A stretch of DNA of 64,000 nucleotides from Bacillus sp. ISL-18 (GCF_018613415.1 NZ_JAGGQG010000024.1:1-64000), one strand, 5' to 3'. Positions 9,149 to 17,372 are shown, counted from the stretch's first letter. Notes: a model not told the origin generated them from the letters alone. Numbers and translations are program-made.

Positions 9149-10093
9149 TTAAGTATATGAAACAATCATTTCACAATTACCATCGATCTTAAACTCGCCA
9201 AATCCAACAGGAAGAATGAAATGGGTTCCCTTCCTTAAATCATATTGTTTTTCATGATGAGATAGGGTGCTTTCACCTTTAATCACACTAAAAAGCAAAT
9301 ACTGGTCATTAAATGAAAAGCTAGTCCTGCCACCAACTTGCCATTTATAAACAGAGAAAAACTCTGATTCCACAAAGGTGGTAATGGTAGTAGCATCTTT
9401 CTCTTGGACTGTTTTCATGCTTACCGCATCTTGATGCGGAACCGTAGTAACCTCGATGGCTTTCTCTAAATGAAGCTCCCTTAAGTTGCCCTCTACATCT
9501 CGGCGATCATAGTCAAAGACCCGGTAGGTTGTGTCAGAGCTTTGCTGTGTTTCTAATACAAGAGTTCCTTCACACAGGGCATGGATAGTCCCGCTTGGAA
9601 CATAGAAAAAGTCACCTGGTTTGATTTTTACTCGGCGGAGCAGATCACTCCACTGACCTTCCTGAATTTGCTGCCGTAATTCTTCCTTGGTTTTGGCATT
9701 ATGGCCGAAAATCATGTCAGCATTCTCTTTACAATCAATAATATACCAGCACTCCGTCTTACCAAGTTCGCCGTTCTCTTGAACCATCGCATAGGAATCA
9801 TCAGGATGCACTTGGACAGAAAGGTCCATGTTGGCATCCAGTATCTTGGTTAATAAAGGAAATACCTTCCCCTGTGGATTTCCAAAAAGTTCCGGATGCT
9901 TCTTCCACAAACTATCTAAAGTCATTCCCTTATAGGGGCCATTATCTACCATAGAAGGTCCATGAGGGTGAGCGGAAATCGCCCAGCACTCGCCTGTGTT
10001 TTCATTAGGGATATCATATCCGAATACTTCCTGTAAAGCTGTCCCTCCCCATATTCTCTCTTTAAAAACGGGCTGTAAAAATAATGGTTCCAA
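9149..10093 (-). CDS. manA: Mannose-6-phosphate isomerase, class I (paralog 1)
   Basis: Type I phosphomannose isomerase interconverts mannose-6-phosphate and fructose-6-phosphate in the cytosol using Zn. The 314-residue length is that of the short Bacillus form (ManA, Pmi, GmuF). Visible signatures are the N-terminal FKERIWGG, the Zn-ligand stretch QVHPDD, GKTECWYI, and the second metal region SGTIHALCEGTLVLETQQ with TTYRVFDYDR. The start is TTG with GGAGGAC at 6-7 nt. It is probably co-transcribed with the Nudix gene 21 nt upstream. A highly similar second copy is at 13836-14783. In this window the likely mannose source is the N-glycan locus. Confidence 0.93.
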   Translation of the reverse strand: MEPLFLQPVFKERIWGGTALQEVFGYDIPNENTGECWAISAHPHGPSMVDNGPYKGMTLDSLWKKHPELFGNPQGKVFPLLTKILDANMDLSVQVHPDDSYAMVQENGELGKTECWYIIDCKENADMIFGHNAKTKEELRQQIQEGQWSDLLRRVKIKPGDFFYVPSGTIHALCEGTLVLETQQSSDTTYRVFDYDRRDVEGNLRELHLEKAIEVTTVPHQDAVSMKTVQEKDATTITTFVESEFFSVYKWQVGGRTSFSFNDQYLLFSVIKGESTLSHHEKQYDLRKGTHFILPVGFGEFKIDGNCEMIVSYT

Positions 10094-10114
10094 AAATAGT
10101 CCTCCTCGTGGTTG

Positions 10115-10642
10115 TTAATCCGTCATAAACTTATATCTTAAAATAGCGGCAAGACCTGCACCATGCTTGAAATCACCTTTAATAATGAGGTCCTTCAGCT
10201 CTTCCATGGTAAGAGTATGCAATTCTAGTGTCTCGCTATTTTCTAACGTTTGCTGGGTTGAAGTTAAGCCAGCTGCCGCAAACAAGAATATTTCTTCCGT
10301 TGTTGAACCTGGAGAAGGATAAAAGCTACCTAATTCAAGCCAATGCTCTGCCACATACCCTGTTTCTTCCTCAAGTTCTCGTTTTGCAACCTCAAGCGGA
10401 TCATTACCCACTTGATCAATCATTCCAGCAGGCAACTCCCATTGCCAACTATTAATCGCATGGCGATATTGTTGTAAACAGACGACTTCATGCTCTTTCG
10501 TTATTGGGAGAATGCAGACTCCTTTGGCAAAGTCCAAATAGGAAAACGTCTTTTCGTCCCCGTTTGGAAGAATCACCTGATCGATGGTTATGCCAAACCG
10601 ATCTACCTTATTCTTATTAGAACTCGTAATCTTCCAGGTCAA
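10115..10642 (-). CDS. Nudix hydrolase, ADP-ribose pyrophosphatase type
   Basis: Nudix enzymes cleave nucleoside diphosphates linked to another group; this subfamily usually hydrolyses ADP-ribose. The Nudix box is visible as AGMIDQVGNDPLEVAKREL followed by EEETGY, and a downstream FYPSPGSTTEEI segment is typical of the ADP-ribose clade. I take the TTG at 10642 as start because GAGGTG lies 6 nt before it and the family begins near TWKITSSN; an ATG at 10666 adds eight residues but lacks a ribosome site. The protein is then about 175 residues. It precedes manA by 21 nt in the same direction. The link to sugar metabolism is only by position. Confidence 0.85.
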   Translation of the reverse strand: MTWKITSSNKNKVDRFGITIDQVILPNGDEKTFSYLDFAKGVCILPITKEHEVVCLQQYRHAINSWQWELPAGMIDQVGNDPLEVAKRELEEETGYVAEHWLELGSFYPSPGSTTEEIFLFAAAGLTSTQQTLENSETLELHTLTMEELKDLIIKGDFKHGAGLAAILRYKFMTD

Positions 10643-10914
10643 TTTGTTCACCTCAAACTTAATCATTCTTATTTTTCTAGTTTAACTAACTTATCTCCAA
10701 ATATTAGGATACTACAAAACGAAAGAAAATAGGAGAACAAATTTATGATTACTTTATCTGTGACAAAGTTCCTTCAGGCACATTAGTTGGGATTTAAATG
10801 CCAGATTAATTTTCCTTCGTTTAGGGAATAATATCATTATTAAATTTCAGTAATGGATCAACTATTCGGTCATTTTATTTAAAAAGAGGACGATTATTTT
10901 TCGGGGTGAATTTC
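10643..10914. other. Intergenic region, no gene seen
   Basis: AT-rich spacer between the divergent Nudix gene and the tiny membrane protein at 10915. It must hold both promoters, but no convincing -35/-10 pair or cre box stood out. Confidence 0.4.
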
Positions 10915-11025
10915 ATGGAGAGGCAAGGGAACATTTTAGTAGGGATCATATGGGGTACGTCTTTAAGTATACCTTTGTGGCTGGCGGTATTTGGCTGGCT
11001 AAAACTATTCCTTCGTTATATTTAA
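10915..11025 (+). CDS. Tiny single-span membrane protein, WGTSLSIPLW family member 2
   Basis: A 36-residue ORF starts MERQGNILVG, carries WGTSLSIPLW and ends in FLRYI. It is clearly homologous to the ORF at 8955: both have xxQGN(L/I)LVG, the shared WG motif and FGWLKL. The ATG has GGGGTG at 6 nt. One hydrophobic helix is flanked by charged ends, suggesting a small inner-membrane peptide. Function is unknown. No cre box was seen upstream, unlike the first copy. Confidence 0.65.
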   Translation: MERQGNILVGIIWGTSLSIPLWLAVFGWLKLFLRYI

Positions 11026-11091
11026 TGGTAACCTTCTGTTTTTAAGCGGGCTACGTATAAAAAGTAACGATCTGATAATAATTTACTGGAC

Positions 11092-11124
11092 AAAAAAACA
11101 ATCCCAATATAGAAAGGATTGTTT
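11092..11124 (-). terminator. Terminator of the DUF3789-like gene
   Basis: On the minus strand AAACAATCC (11124-11116) pairs with GGATTGTT (11104-11097) around an 11-nt loop and is followed by a run of T. It lies about 17 nt after the stop at 11141. Confidence 0.8.
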
Positions 11125-11140
11125 AGAAAACGTTTACATA

Positions 11141-11251
11141 TTAATGATGAGTATTTAACATTTGATCTCCTCTTTTGGCTGCAACCATTAAACTCATAAT
11201 CAAAAGCATCGAAAAAGAGCCGACAAATAAACCTGCTATAAATATAAACAT
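11141..11251 (-). CDS. DUF3789-like small membrane protein under a c-di-GMP riboswitch
   Basis: This 36-residue protein reads MFIFIAGLFVGSFSML followed by further hydrophobic residues and then a short polar tail (AKRGDQ). The GLFVGS segment in a tiny one-helix protein is like the DUF3789 family. The ATG at 11251 has a perfect AGGAGG at 6 nt. The leader upstream (11291-11389) folds as a class I cyclic-di-GMP riboswitch, and a terminator follows, so this is an independent regulated unit. It runs opposite to the tiny WG-motif genes around it. A role in a motile/sessile response is suggested only by the riboswitch; the biochemical function is unknown. Confidence 0.7.
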   Translation of the reverse strand: MFIFIAGLFVGSFSMLLIMSLMVAAKRGDQMLNTHH

Positions 11252-11290
11252 AGTAAACCTCCTAGATGAATGATAATTCGTAGTAAGGCG

Positions 11291-11389
11291 ATTCATATTC
11301 GGTAACTGGCTGGCATAGTTATAGTAAAAACCTTAGCCCCTCTAGCTTTGCGCGGCCACTTTTCAATGGTTTTGCCCTTTCGTACGAAC
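11291..11389 (-). promoter_or_regulatory. Cyclic-di-GMP-I (GEMM-I) riboswitch
   Basis: Read on the minus strand, the element has the conserved blocks of GEMM-I in order: GGGCAAAACCATT, a GAAA tetraloop-like turn, GTGG, GCGCAAAGC, GGGGCTAAGG, then GCCAGCCAGTTACCGA. The closing P1 helix can form between GTTCGTA (11389-11383) and TATGAAT (11297-11291) with two G-U pairs. A TATAAT -10 is at 11413-11408; the -35 is weak. The ATG of the DUF3789-like gene is 39 nt downstream with AGGAGG between. No terminator hairpin is obvious between aptamer and gene, so control of translation is more likely than attenuation. Confidence 0.8.
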
Positions 11390-11538
11390 TATGTATTTCT
11401 TATTTTATTATAACATTTATTACGAGTGTTCCATAGTATTAATAACCTTTTAAATATTTATATTATGTGAAAAGTGTTTAAGGGTGGCTCAATGTATGGA
11501 CGAACTTCAATTGAGCCCGCAAAATGGAGGGAATAAAT

Positions 11539-11652
11539 TTGAAAGAGAACGAGGATGGGGGGAACTTTGGTTTGGGATGCTTATGGGGGATCATTTTATC
11601 CATCCCTTTATGGATCCTCACCTATTTCATATTTCGTCATGTACGACACTAA
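11539..11652 (+). CDS. Tiny single-span membrane protein, distant WG..LSIPLW member 3
   Basis: A 37-residue ORF starts at TTG (11539) with GGAGGG about 8 nt upstream. It begins polar and acidic (KENEDGGN), then carries LWGIILSIPLWILTYFIF and ends in basic FRHVRH. The WGxxLSIPLW core equals that of the ORFs at 8955 and 10915, although the ends differ. The positive-outside-helix pattern suggests one membrane span. A longer overlapping frame at 11484-11720 lacks a ribosome site and looks like a shadow. Function is unknown. Confidence 0.55.
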   Translation: MKENEDGGNFGLGCLWGIILSIPLWILTYFIFRHVRH

Positions 11653-11789
11653 AGAACAATTTACATCTATCAAGGAAGCTCAAGCAGAATAAATCACCTT
11701 ATGGCTTTTCCACACCCTAAGAAATTATTTATTATGCGTCCAATTAAATGTTAAGATATTTCCTATATAAAGATTTAGTAGGAGTTCTT

Positions 11790-12186
11790 ATGCAAAAAAG
11801 GTTACTTATTCTATTACTGTTTATCTTTTCATTGGTTTTTATTGTTAGATTTACGATGTTTCCAGATTCTTCGTTAGGCATAGGGATAAGTAAAGGGGAA
11901 ATAAACTTAATACCTTTTAAATCTTTGGGAAATCCAATTTCATCAAACTTCATCGTGAATGTTGGGGGGAATATTTTATTATTTATTCCGTTTGGTTTTA
12001 TCTTACCGTTGAGGTATCCCAAGATTAGTAGATTGCCAACAGTCACTTTAGTAGGAGTATGGTTATCCGACCCTAATTGAGTGTATCCAATTAACCATGC
12101 CCAATAGAACCACGGATATTAACGATGTTATGTTAAATACTTTAGGAACATATATTGGATTTAGTTTATTCAAAAAAGGGATGTAG
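11790..12186 (+). pseudogene. VanZ-family membrane protein gene, frameshifted
   Basis: The ATG at 11790 has TAGGAG at 6 nt. The first frame encodes a VanZ-like membrane start: a hydrophobic helix, FTMFPDSSLG, INLIPFKS, then NVGGNILLFIPFGFILPL, which is the family hallmark. It stops at 12078-12080. The next frame continues at about 12074 with LIECIQLTMPNRTTDINDV and MLNTLGTYIGF, the usual VanZ C-terminal signature (E..Q, R..D..D...N..G), ending at 12186. A single indel in about 12062-12076 splits the gene. VanZ-family proteins are small membrane proteins, one of which raises teicoplanin resistance. It may be inactive, or the break may be a sequencing error. Confidence 0.75.
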
Positions 12187-12383
12187 CTTAAAGCCCTAGA
12201 ATTCGAAGATTAACATTGGTAAACATACTTAATAGTATTAATTGTTTTCCAGAGTAGAGTAATAGTCCTGCTAGAACGATAATGAAAAAATTTTTTCACG
12301 TGCTTAGAAGAAGGATTGTTTTATTAGGTTTTGTGTAACATCACATTGCAAATTTCCCACGAGAAATAGATTATTAACATTCA

Positions 12384-12414
12384 ACATCAGGGATGACCTG
12401 ATGTGTTTTCATTT
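12384..12414 (+). terminator. Terminator-like hairpin downstream of vanZ
   Basis: A perfect 8-bp stem ACATCAGG (12384-12391) with CCTGATGT (12397-12404), 5-nt loop, followed by a T-rich stretch. It lies about 200 nt after the vanZ remnant. Confidence 0.6.
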
Positions 12415-12711
12415 TATATAATGTCGTATAATTAAGTTAGCAATACACCTCCCTTTGAAGGAGGGGAGATCAATAACAATGTCAGCTATTCAAGCACAGT
12501 TAAATACCAATCGTCAGTACCTATTGTCTACACTAGACGAACAAGTCAATTGTACTGGAAACTGGCTGAGCACCAATTGATAAAGTATAAACCATTGGAT
12601 TTATGCGAACCGTTACATGAACAACGATGGGAACAGTTGAAGTTAAGTTGATTTAATATTTGTCCGTAAGCAAGTCCAAATCAGGTCTTTATATAAAGAG
12701 GAGAAAATGCT
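12415..12711 (+). other. Region with a possible short coding remnant
   Basis: A CCTCCC/GGAGG hairpin at about 12447-12467 precedes an ATG at 12480 that opens a 33-residue frame (MSAIQAQLNTNRQYLLS...). A second frame overlapping its end reads as 30-40 plausible residues ending LHEQRWEQLKLS near 12650. Together they look like a decayed or frameshifted small gene, but I recognise no family. Confidence 0.3.
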
Positions 12712-13509
12712 ATGTCCGAAGCATATCAAGTAATAAGTTTTGTTGAAAATCAAAATATGAAAATTGAGATTTTAGAGTATCAACAATTAGGCGGAAATGA
12801 TAACTTTGCTGTTGCTGAAAAGCTATTTTTTGCACAAAAATCAAACATTAAATTAAGACAAGTAAGGATTACACTAAAAAACAGCGCTCTTACCGCTGAA
12901 TCAGGTGCCCTACAGTTTATGAAAGGGAATATTTCGTTAAAAAGTCTAGGAGGAACGAGTGCAAAAGGGTTTTTAAAAGGGTTAGCTTCCAGTGTTTTAA
13001 CCAATGAATCCATGATTAAACCACAATACCAAGGGAGCGGAATCATTTATTTAGAACCAAGCTTTAAACACTTCATGATCGTTGAACTAAATAACGAAGA
13101 AATCATTGCAGATAAAGGTCTTTTTTATTGCTGTGAATCGACTGTTTCGATCTCAGTCCAAGCAATGAAGAATATTTCTTCCGCCATTGCTGGAGGCGAA
13201 GGATTATTTCAAACAAAAGTATCTGGAAGCGGATATTGCGTATTTGAAATTCCTGTTCCTGAAGATGAACTAGTAGAGTTTGAACTGCAAAATGAAATGG
13301 TTCAAGTAGATGGAAATTTCACGCTTTTCCGATTGGGGAATATCGACTTTACCGTTGAAAAATCAACAAAAAGCATTTTCGGTTCTGTTACATCCGGCGA
13401 AGGTCTACTTCAAACATTTAGAGGAACGGGGAAAGTCTTTATTGCACCAACGTTACCTGTTTATGAAAAGCTAGGACATCTATTAAACCCGACGCCGCCA
13501 TCAAAATAA
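12712..13509 (+). CDS. AIM24 family protein
   Basis: A 265-residue cytoplasmic protein built of beta repeats. The family (AIM24, formerly DUF124) is recognisable by the GxGLFQT-type repeats: GGEGLFQTKVSGSG in the middle and SGEGLLQTFRGTG near the C-terminus, plus GSGIIYLEPS and the final GKVFIAPT. No signal peptide or membrane span. The ATG has GAGGAG at about 9 nt. The biochemical role of bacterial AIM24 proteins is unknown; the yeast namesake is mitochondrial. It stands alone, followed 150 nt later by a terminator-like hairpin. Confidence 0.85.
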   Translation: MSEAYQVISFVENQNMKIEILEYQQLGGNDNFAVAEKLFFAQKSNIKLRQVRITLKNSALTAESGALQFMKGNISLKSLGGTSAKGFLKGLASSVLTNESMIKPQYQGSGIIYLEPSFKHFMIVELNNEEIIADKGLFYCCESTVSISVQAMKNISSAIAGGEGLFQTKVSGSGYCVFEIPVPEDELVEFELQNEMVQVDGNFTLFRLGNIDFTVEKSTKSIFGSVTSGEGLLQTFRGTGKVFIAPTLPVYEKLGHLLNPTPPSK

Positions 13510-13657
13510 AAAGGTTTTTTGGCTAAGGTTTAAAGTTTCGGAGAATAAGATGACAGCTTGTTAATTTCTACTGCATATTATGTAAAAAAGTCTTGTTTCA
13601 TTTAAGCTGTAATACAACCAATGCCTATACCTGTTTTGTTTCTTGTCAAAAGTGCAG

Positions 13658-13705
13658 CCTTTGTCACAAAATTCCCCATTTTGTTGTGACAAGGGCTTTA
13701 TTTTT
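13658..13705 (+). terminator. Terminator-like hairpin downstream of the AIM24 gene
   Basis: TTTGTCACAA (13660-13669) pairs with TTGTGACAA (13684-13692), followed by a GGG and a U-rich stretch. The 150-nt distance from the stop makes the assignment tentative. Confidence 0.5.
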
Positions 13706-13801
13706 AATCTTTAGAAAAAACATACCTCGGAGCGGAAGTTTGCCGCTGACTTGTGTTAGGGACTTTCACCCTTAAGTTCAATGTGCTGCCAAGCGCACAA
13801 A

Positions 13802-13830
13802 AGAAGCATGAGAACCGTCCCCATGCTTCT
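13802..13830. repeat. REP-like hairpin
   Basis: AGAAGCATG (13802-13810) and CATGCTTCT (13822-13830) are perfect 9-bp arms around the core AGAACCGTCCC. It lies 5 nt from the stop of the second manA and may act as its terminator. Confidence 0.75.
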
Positions 13831-13835
13831 GCTGT

Positions 13836-14783
13836 CTACTTATGTGATAAAATTATCTCGCAATGACCGGAAATTTCAAATTCACCAAATCCTACAGGGA
13901 CAATAAGATGCGTACCTTTCTTCAAACTATATTCCTCTCCATTATGTAAAAGTGCTCCTTCTCCATTTATAACACTAAGAAGTAAATAGTGATCATCAAA
14001 AGAAAACAAGGCAGACCCTTGTACTTCCCATTTATAAACCGAGAAAAACTCTGACTCTACTAAAGTAGTAATCTTAACATTCTCCTGCTCCTCAACCCTT
14101 TGAACAGCTTCACCATTTCGGTGTGGGACTGTCGTTACATCAATAGCCCTTTCTAAATGGAGCTCACGTAAATTTCCGGCTGAGTCCCTGCGGTCATAAT
14201 CATACACACGATAAGTAGTGTCCGAGCTTTGCTGTGTTTCCAACACAAGTGTTCCTTCGCATAAAGCATGAATGGTTCCGCTTGGGACGTAGAAAAAGTC
14301 ACCCGGCTTAATTTTCACACGGCGCAAGAGTTCATTCCATTTCCCCTCGGTAATTTGTTTTACTAATTCCTCCCTTGTCTTGGCGTTATGGCCAAAGATC
14401 ATGTTCGCATCTTCTTTACAGTCGATAATATACCAGCATTCCGTTTTGCCAAGCTCCCCATTTTCATTTACCCTTGCATAGGCATCATCGGGATGAACCT
14501 GCACAGATAGATCCATATTGGCATCCAAGATTTTGGTTAACAACGGAAAAGCTTGCTCTTTTGGATTCCCAAATAGTTCAGGATGCTCCCGCCAAAGATT
14601 GTCCAGAGTTGTACCGGTATACGGTCCGTTTTCGATGACGGAAGGACCATTCGGGTGAGCAGAAATGGCCCAGCATTCCCCCGTGTTTTCAGATGGGATG
14701 TTATATCCATATTCTAGCTGTAACGTAGTTCCTCCCCAAATTCTCTCTTTAAAAACAGGCTTTAAAAATAATGGCTGCAACAT
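13836..14783 (-). CDS. manA: Mannose-6-phosphate isomerase, class I (paralog 2)
   Basis: This 315-residue enzyme is collinear with, and very similar to, the product at 9149-10093, so the two are clear paralogs. It keeps the N-terminal FKERIWGG, QVHPDD, GKTECWYI and SGTIHALCEGTLVLETQQ metal-site segments and is presumably active. It converts mannose-6-phosphate to fructose-6-phosphate. The ATG at 14783 has GGGTGG at 5 nt. It lies downstream of the GH3 gene in the same direction, separated by about 275 nt filled with 52-bp tandem repeats, so it probably has its own promoter or depends on read-through. Position next to the mannosidase locus suggests this copy is the glycan-dedicated one. Confidence 0.93.
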   Translation of the reverse strand: MLQPLFLKPVFKERIWGGTTLQLEYGYNIPSENTGECWAISAHPNGPSVIENGPYTGTTLDNLWREHPELFGNPKEQAFPLLTKILDANMDLSVQVHPDDAYARVNENGELGKTECWYIIDCKEDANMIFGHNAKTREELVKQITEGKWNELLRRVKIKPGDFFYVPSGTIHALCEGTLVLETQQSSDTTYRVYDYDRRDSAGNLRELHLERAIDVTTVPHRNGEAVQRVEEQENVKITTLVESEFFSVYKWEVQGSALFSFDDHYLLLSVINGEGALLHNGEEYSLKKGTHLIVPVGFGEFEISGHCEIILSHK

Positions 14784-14816
14784 AATACCACCCTTACTAT
14801 ATAAAATTTTTCTGTC

Positions 14817-15020
14817 GTCAATAAGAGCTATTGACTACCCTATTAACCTATTTTTTCCATATACGGTAGTCAATAAGGGTCTTTGACTACCCTGTTAACC
14901 TATTTTTTCCATTTACGGTCGTCAATAAGGGCTATTGTCTAACCTGTTAATCTATTTTTTCCATATAAGGTCGTCAATAAGGCCTATTAACTACCCTGTT
15001 AATCTATTTTTTCCATTAGT
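14817..15020. repeat. Four-copy 52-bp tandem repeat with internal hairpins
   Basis: GTCAATAAG recurs at 14817, 14869, 14921 and 14973, an exact 52-nt period. Each unit holds GTCAATA...TATTGAC-like arms, then ACCCTGTTAA and a TATTTTTTCCAT block. Divergence between copies is a few bases. There are no spacers, so it is not a CRISPR. It fills the space between GH3 and manA paralog 2. Confidence 0.85.
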
Positions 15021-15058
15021 CCTCTTAGTAAGGAACTGCTTGGATTATTCCGTATGAT

Positions 15059-17341
15059 TTAACCGATAGCCAAGACAGCGCTTAAAGAGTCGACAGGATT
15101 TCCAACTTCAATTTCAAACCATCCTTGTTCAAGCTTATAGGTATTTTGGCTGCTGAATACTTGTAATTCCTCCGCCCCAAGCTCAAGCATCACTTCTTTG
15201 GTCTCCCCGGAAGCCAGCCATACCTTCCTAAAACCTTTTAATTCCTTAACCCTTCTGGTTATACTTGAGCCCTTTCCTTTTAGATAGAGCTGAATCACAT
15301 CATAGCCATCGCGGTCCCCTATATTGGTGACATCCACCGTTATGCTGAACTTTTCACCAGCCAACAATTGGTCAGCTGTTATGGTTTTCCTTGTGACCCG
15401 AAGATTTTCATACTTAAATTTTGTATAAGAAAGCCCAAAGCCAAATGGATACAAGGCATTTCCGGATTGATCGAAATAGTCCTTCTTGTATCCCCCGTCC
15501 TTATAATTATAAAAAACAGGCAGCTGCATGGAAGACCTTGGGATGGACACCGGCAATCGTCCGCTGGGATTGACCTCTCCAAATAACACCTCCGCTATGG
15601 CCTGACCACCCATTTGTCCTGGGTACCAAGCACTTAAAATCGCCGGGGCATGTTCCGCAATCCATGGTATCGCATGTGGTCTGCCCTGGATTAAAACAAC
15701 GATAACCGGTGTTCCTGTTTCCATCACTTTTTGAAGCAGCTGGAGCTGAAGGCCGCCCAATTCCAAATTGGCTACATCCACATTTTCGCCGCAATCCATT
15801 TCTTCCTCGCCTGTTGTATTAACAACAGCTCCGTTTAGGTCAAATTGGGCATCAAATTTCCTGGCACTGGAACCACCTAAAACAACGATAGCCACATCTG
15901 AACCGCCGGCGAGACGAACAGCCTTCTCCATTCCTGACCGATCTCCAGAACGAATGCCGCAGCCCTTTTCATAAACCACTTCCGCCTCAGAAGCCAGTGA
16001 GGTAATCCCTTCCCGTACCGTGATAACGCGGCCTTCCCGCTGGAACGGTGTATAATCGCCAAGCTGATTATAGATTGCATCTGCATTCGGACCAATGACC
16101 GCTATCTTTTTAACATCTTTTTTGAGAGGAAGGATTCCGTCATTTTTTAACAGAACCATCGACTGCCGGGCCGATTCCAGATTAATTTTCTCAGCCTCTT
16201 CCTTATTTTTCATCTGACCGGATTCCACATAAGGCCGGTCAAGCAAGCTCATTTTGAATTTAAGCGTTAATACCCTTCTTACTGCATCATTAAGCTTTTC
16301 TTCACTGACGAGCCCCGTTTCCACTGCGGTTTCCAAAGTAGTATACACATCATCCCAAAGGCTGATATCTACTCCATTTTCAAGGGCCAATGCAGCGGCT
16401 TTCTCCCGGCTTCGGGTTAAAGCGGTCAAATTGTCGAGCGCACAGCCGTCAGCCATCACCACTCCCTTAAATCCGAACTCCTCCCGCAAAACTTGATTAA
16501 GAAGATAGCCATTGGCGTGACAGGGAATTCCGTCAATTTCATTGTAAGCTGCCATACAGGCAAGCGCTCCTGATTGGATGGCTGCGATCATCGGCGGAAG
16601 ATGAATTTCCCTTAATTCTCTTTCCCCGATGGAAGCTGGCGCAGCATTCTTACCTCCTGTTCCGTTGCCCTGGGCCGCAAAATGCTTTAACACAGCGGTC
16701 ATTTTCCCATCTGGGATAAAGTCACTTGGCTCCCCCTGCATTCCTTTAACAACAGCCTCGGTTAAACGGGAGGCGAGGTAGGGATCTTCACTGAAGCACT
16801 CCTCTGATCGCCCCCATCTTGGATCGCGCAGGATATCCAGTGTCGATACGAGGGCCAAATGGGCCCCTTTTGCCCTGACTTCCTCTGCAACAGCCGCCAT
16901 CAGTTTTTCATGCAATTCGGGATTCCACGTGGCACCAATTCCCAAATTGACAGGCGTAATCATACTGTCCAATCCTTGATGACCATGGGAGCATTCCTCC
17001 GAAAGAAGGACGGGAATTCCCAATCTTGTATGTTCCTTTACATATTGTTGAATCAGATTGGCCACTTCAGCACTAACATCCTCCGTAATCCCATTTTCAA
17101 AATGAACGGCTGACCATGGATCGGAACGGAAGAGTCCATAAAGGACTCCGATTCCATCCCATCGCTCGACATGTTCTTTAAACTTTTCCGTTAGTTCGAA
17201 GCCGGTGTCTGTTTTTCTGTAAACTTCCCAGCCATACAATTTCTGATTAACCTGGCCGACCTTTTCCTTTAAGGTCATGTTAGACAATAATGCTTCAACT
17301 CGTTCATTTATCACTTCTGTTGCCGTATTAGAATGTGCCAT
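15059..17341 (-). CDS. GH3 family beta-glycosidase
   Basis: GH3 enzymes remove terminal beta-linked glucose, xylose or N-acetylglucosamine. The 760-residue protein has the usual order: TIM-barrel domain (about 1-380) with KHFAAQGNGTGGKN and the nucleophile region GFKGVVMADGCALDN (Asp near residue 297), alpha/beta sandwich (about 400-620) with DVAIVVLGGSS and an AWYPGQMGG loop, then a fibronectin-III-like C-terminal domain with YPFGFGLSYTKF. There is no signal peptide, so it is cytoplasmic. It follows the GH38 gene by 31 nt and is probably co-transcribed. Lack of the KH(F/I)PG(H/L)GxxxxD(S/T)H motif of NagZ-type enzymes argues against a GlcNAcase, so substrate is open; beta-glucoside or beta-xyloside is most typical. 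Confidence 0.9.
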   Translation of the reverse strand: MAHSNTATEVINERVEALLSNMTLKEKVGQVNQKLYGWEVYRKTDTGFELTEKFKEHVERWDGIGVLYGLFRSDPWSAVHFENGITEDVSAEVANLIQQYVKEHTRLGIPVLLSEECSHGHQGLDSMITPVNLGIGATWNPELHEKLMAAVAEEVRAKGAHLALVSTLDILRDPRWGRSEECFSEDPYLASRLTEAVVKGMQGEPSDFIPDGKMTAVLKHFAAQGNGTGGKNAAPASIGERELREIHLPPMIAAIQSGALACMAAYNEIDGIPCHANGYLLNQVLREEFGFKGVVMADGCALDNLTALTRSREKAAALALENGVDISLWDDVYTTLETAVETGLVSEEKLNDAVRRVLTLKFKMSLLDRPYVESGQMKNKEEAEKINLESARQSMVLLKNDGILPLKKDVKKIAVIGPNADAIYNQLGDYTPFQREGRVITVREGITSLASEAEVVYEKGCGIRSGDRSGMEKAVRLAGGSDVAIVVLGGSSARKFDAQFDLNGAVVNTTGEEEMDCGENVDVANLELGGLQLQLLQKVMETGTPVIVVLIQGRPHAIPWIAEHAPAILSAWYPGQMGGQAIAEVLFGEVNPSGRLPVSIPRSSMQLPVFYNYKDGGYKKDYFDQSGNALYPFGFGLSYTKFKYENLRVTRKTITADQLLAGEKFSITVDVTNIGDRDGYDVIQLYLKGKGSSITRRVKELKGFRKVWLASGETKEVMLELGAEELQVFSSQNTYKLEQGWFEIEVGNPVDSLSAVLAIG

Positions 17342-17372
17342 TTTTCCACCTGACCCATGTAGTTTTTTGATT

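Noticed and set aside
12480-12581. 33-residue frame after a GGAGGGG site
   Set aside because: Two overlapping frames each look partly plausible and neither resembles a family; treated as a possible remnant, not a gene.
14817-15020. Tandem repeat as a possible CRISPR array
   Set aside because: Units are contiguous 52-bp copies without variable spacers and no cas genes are present.
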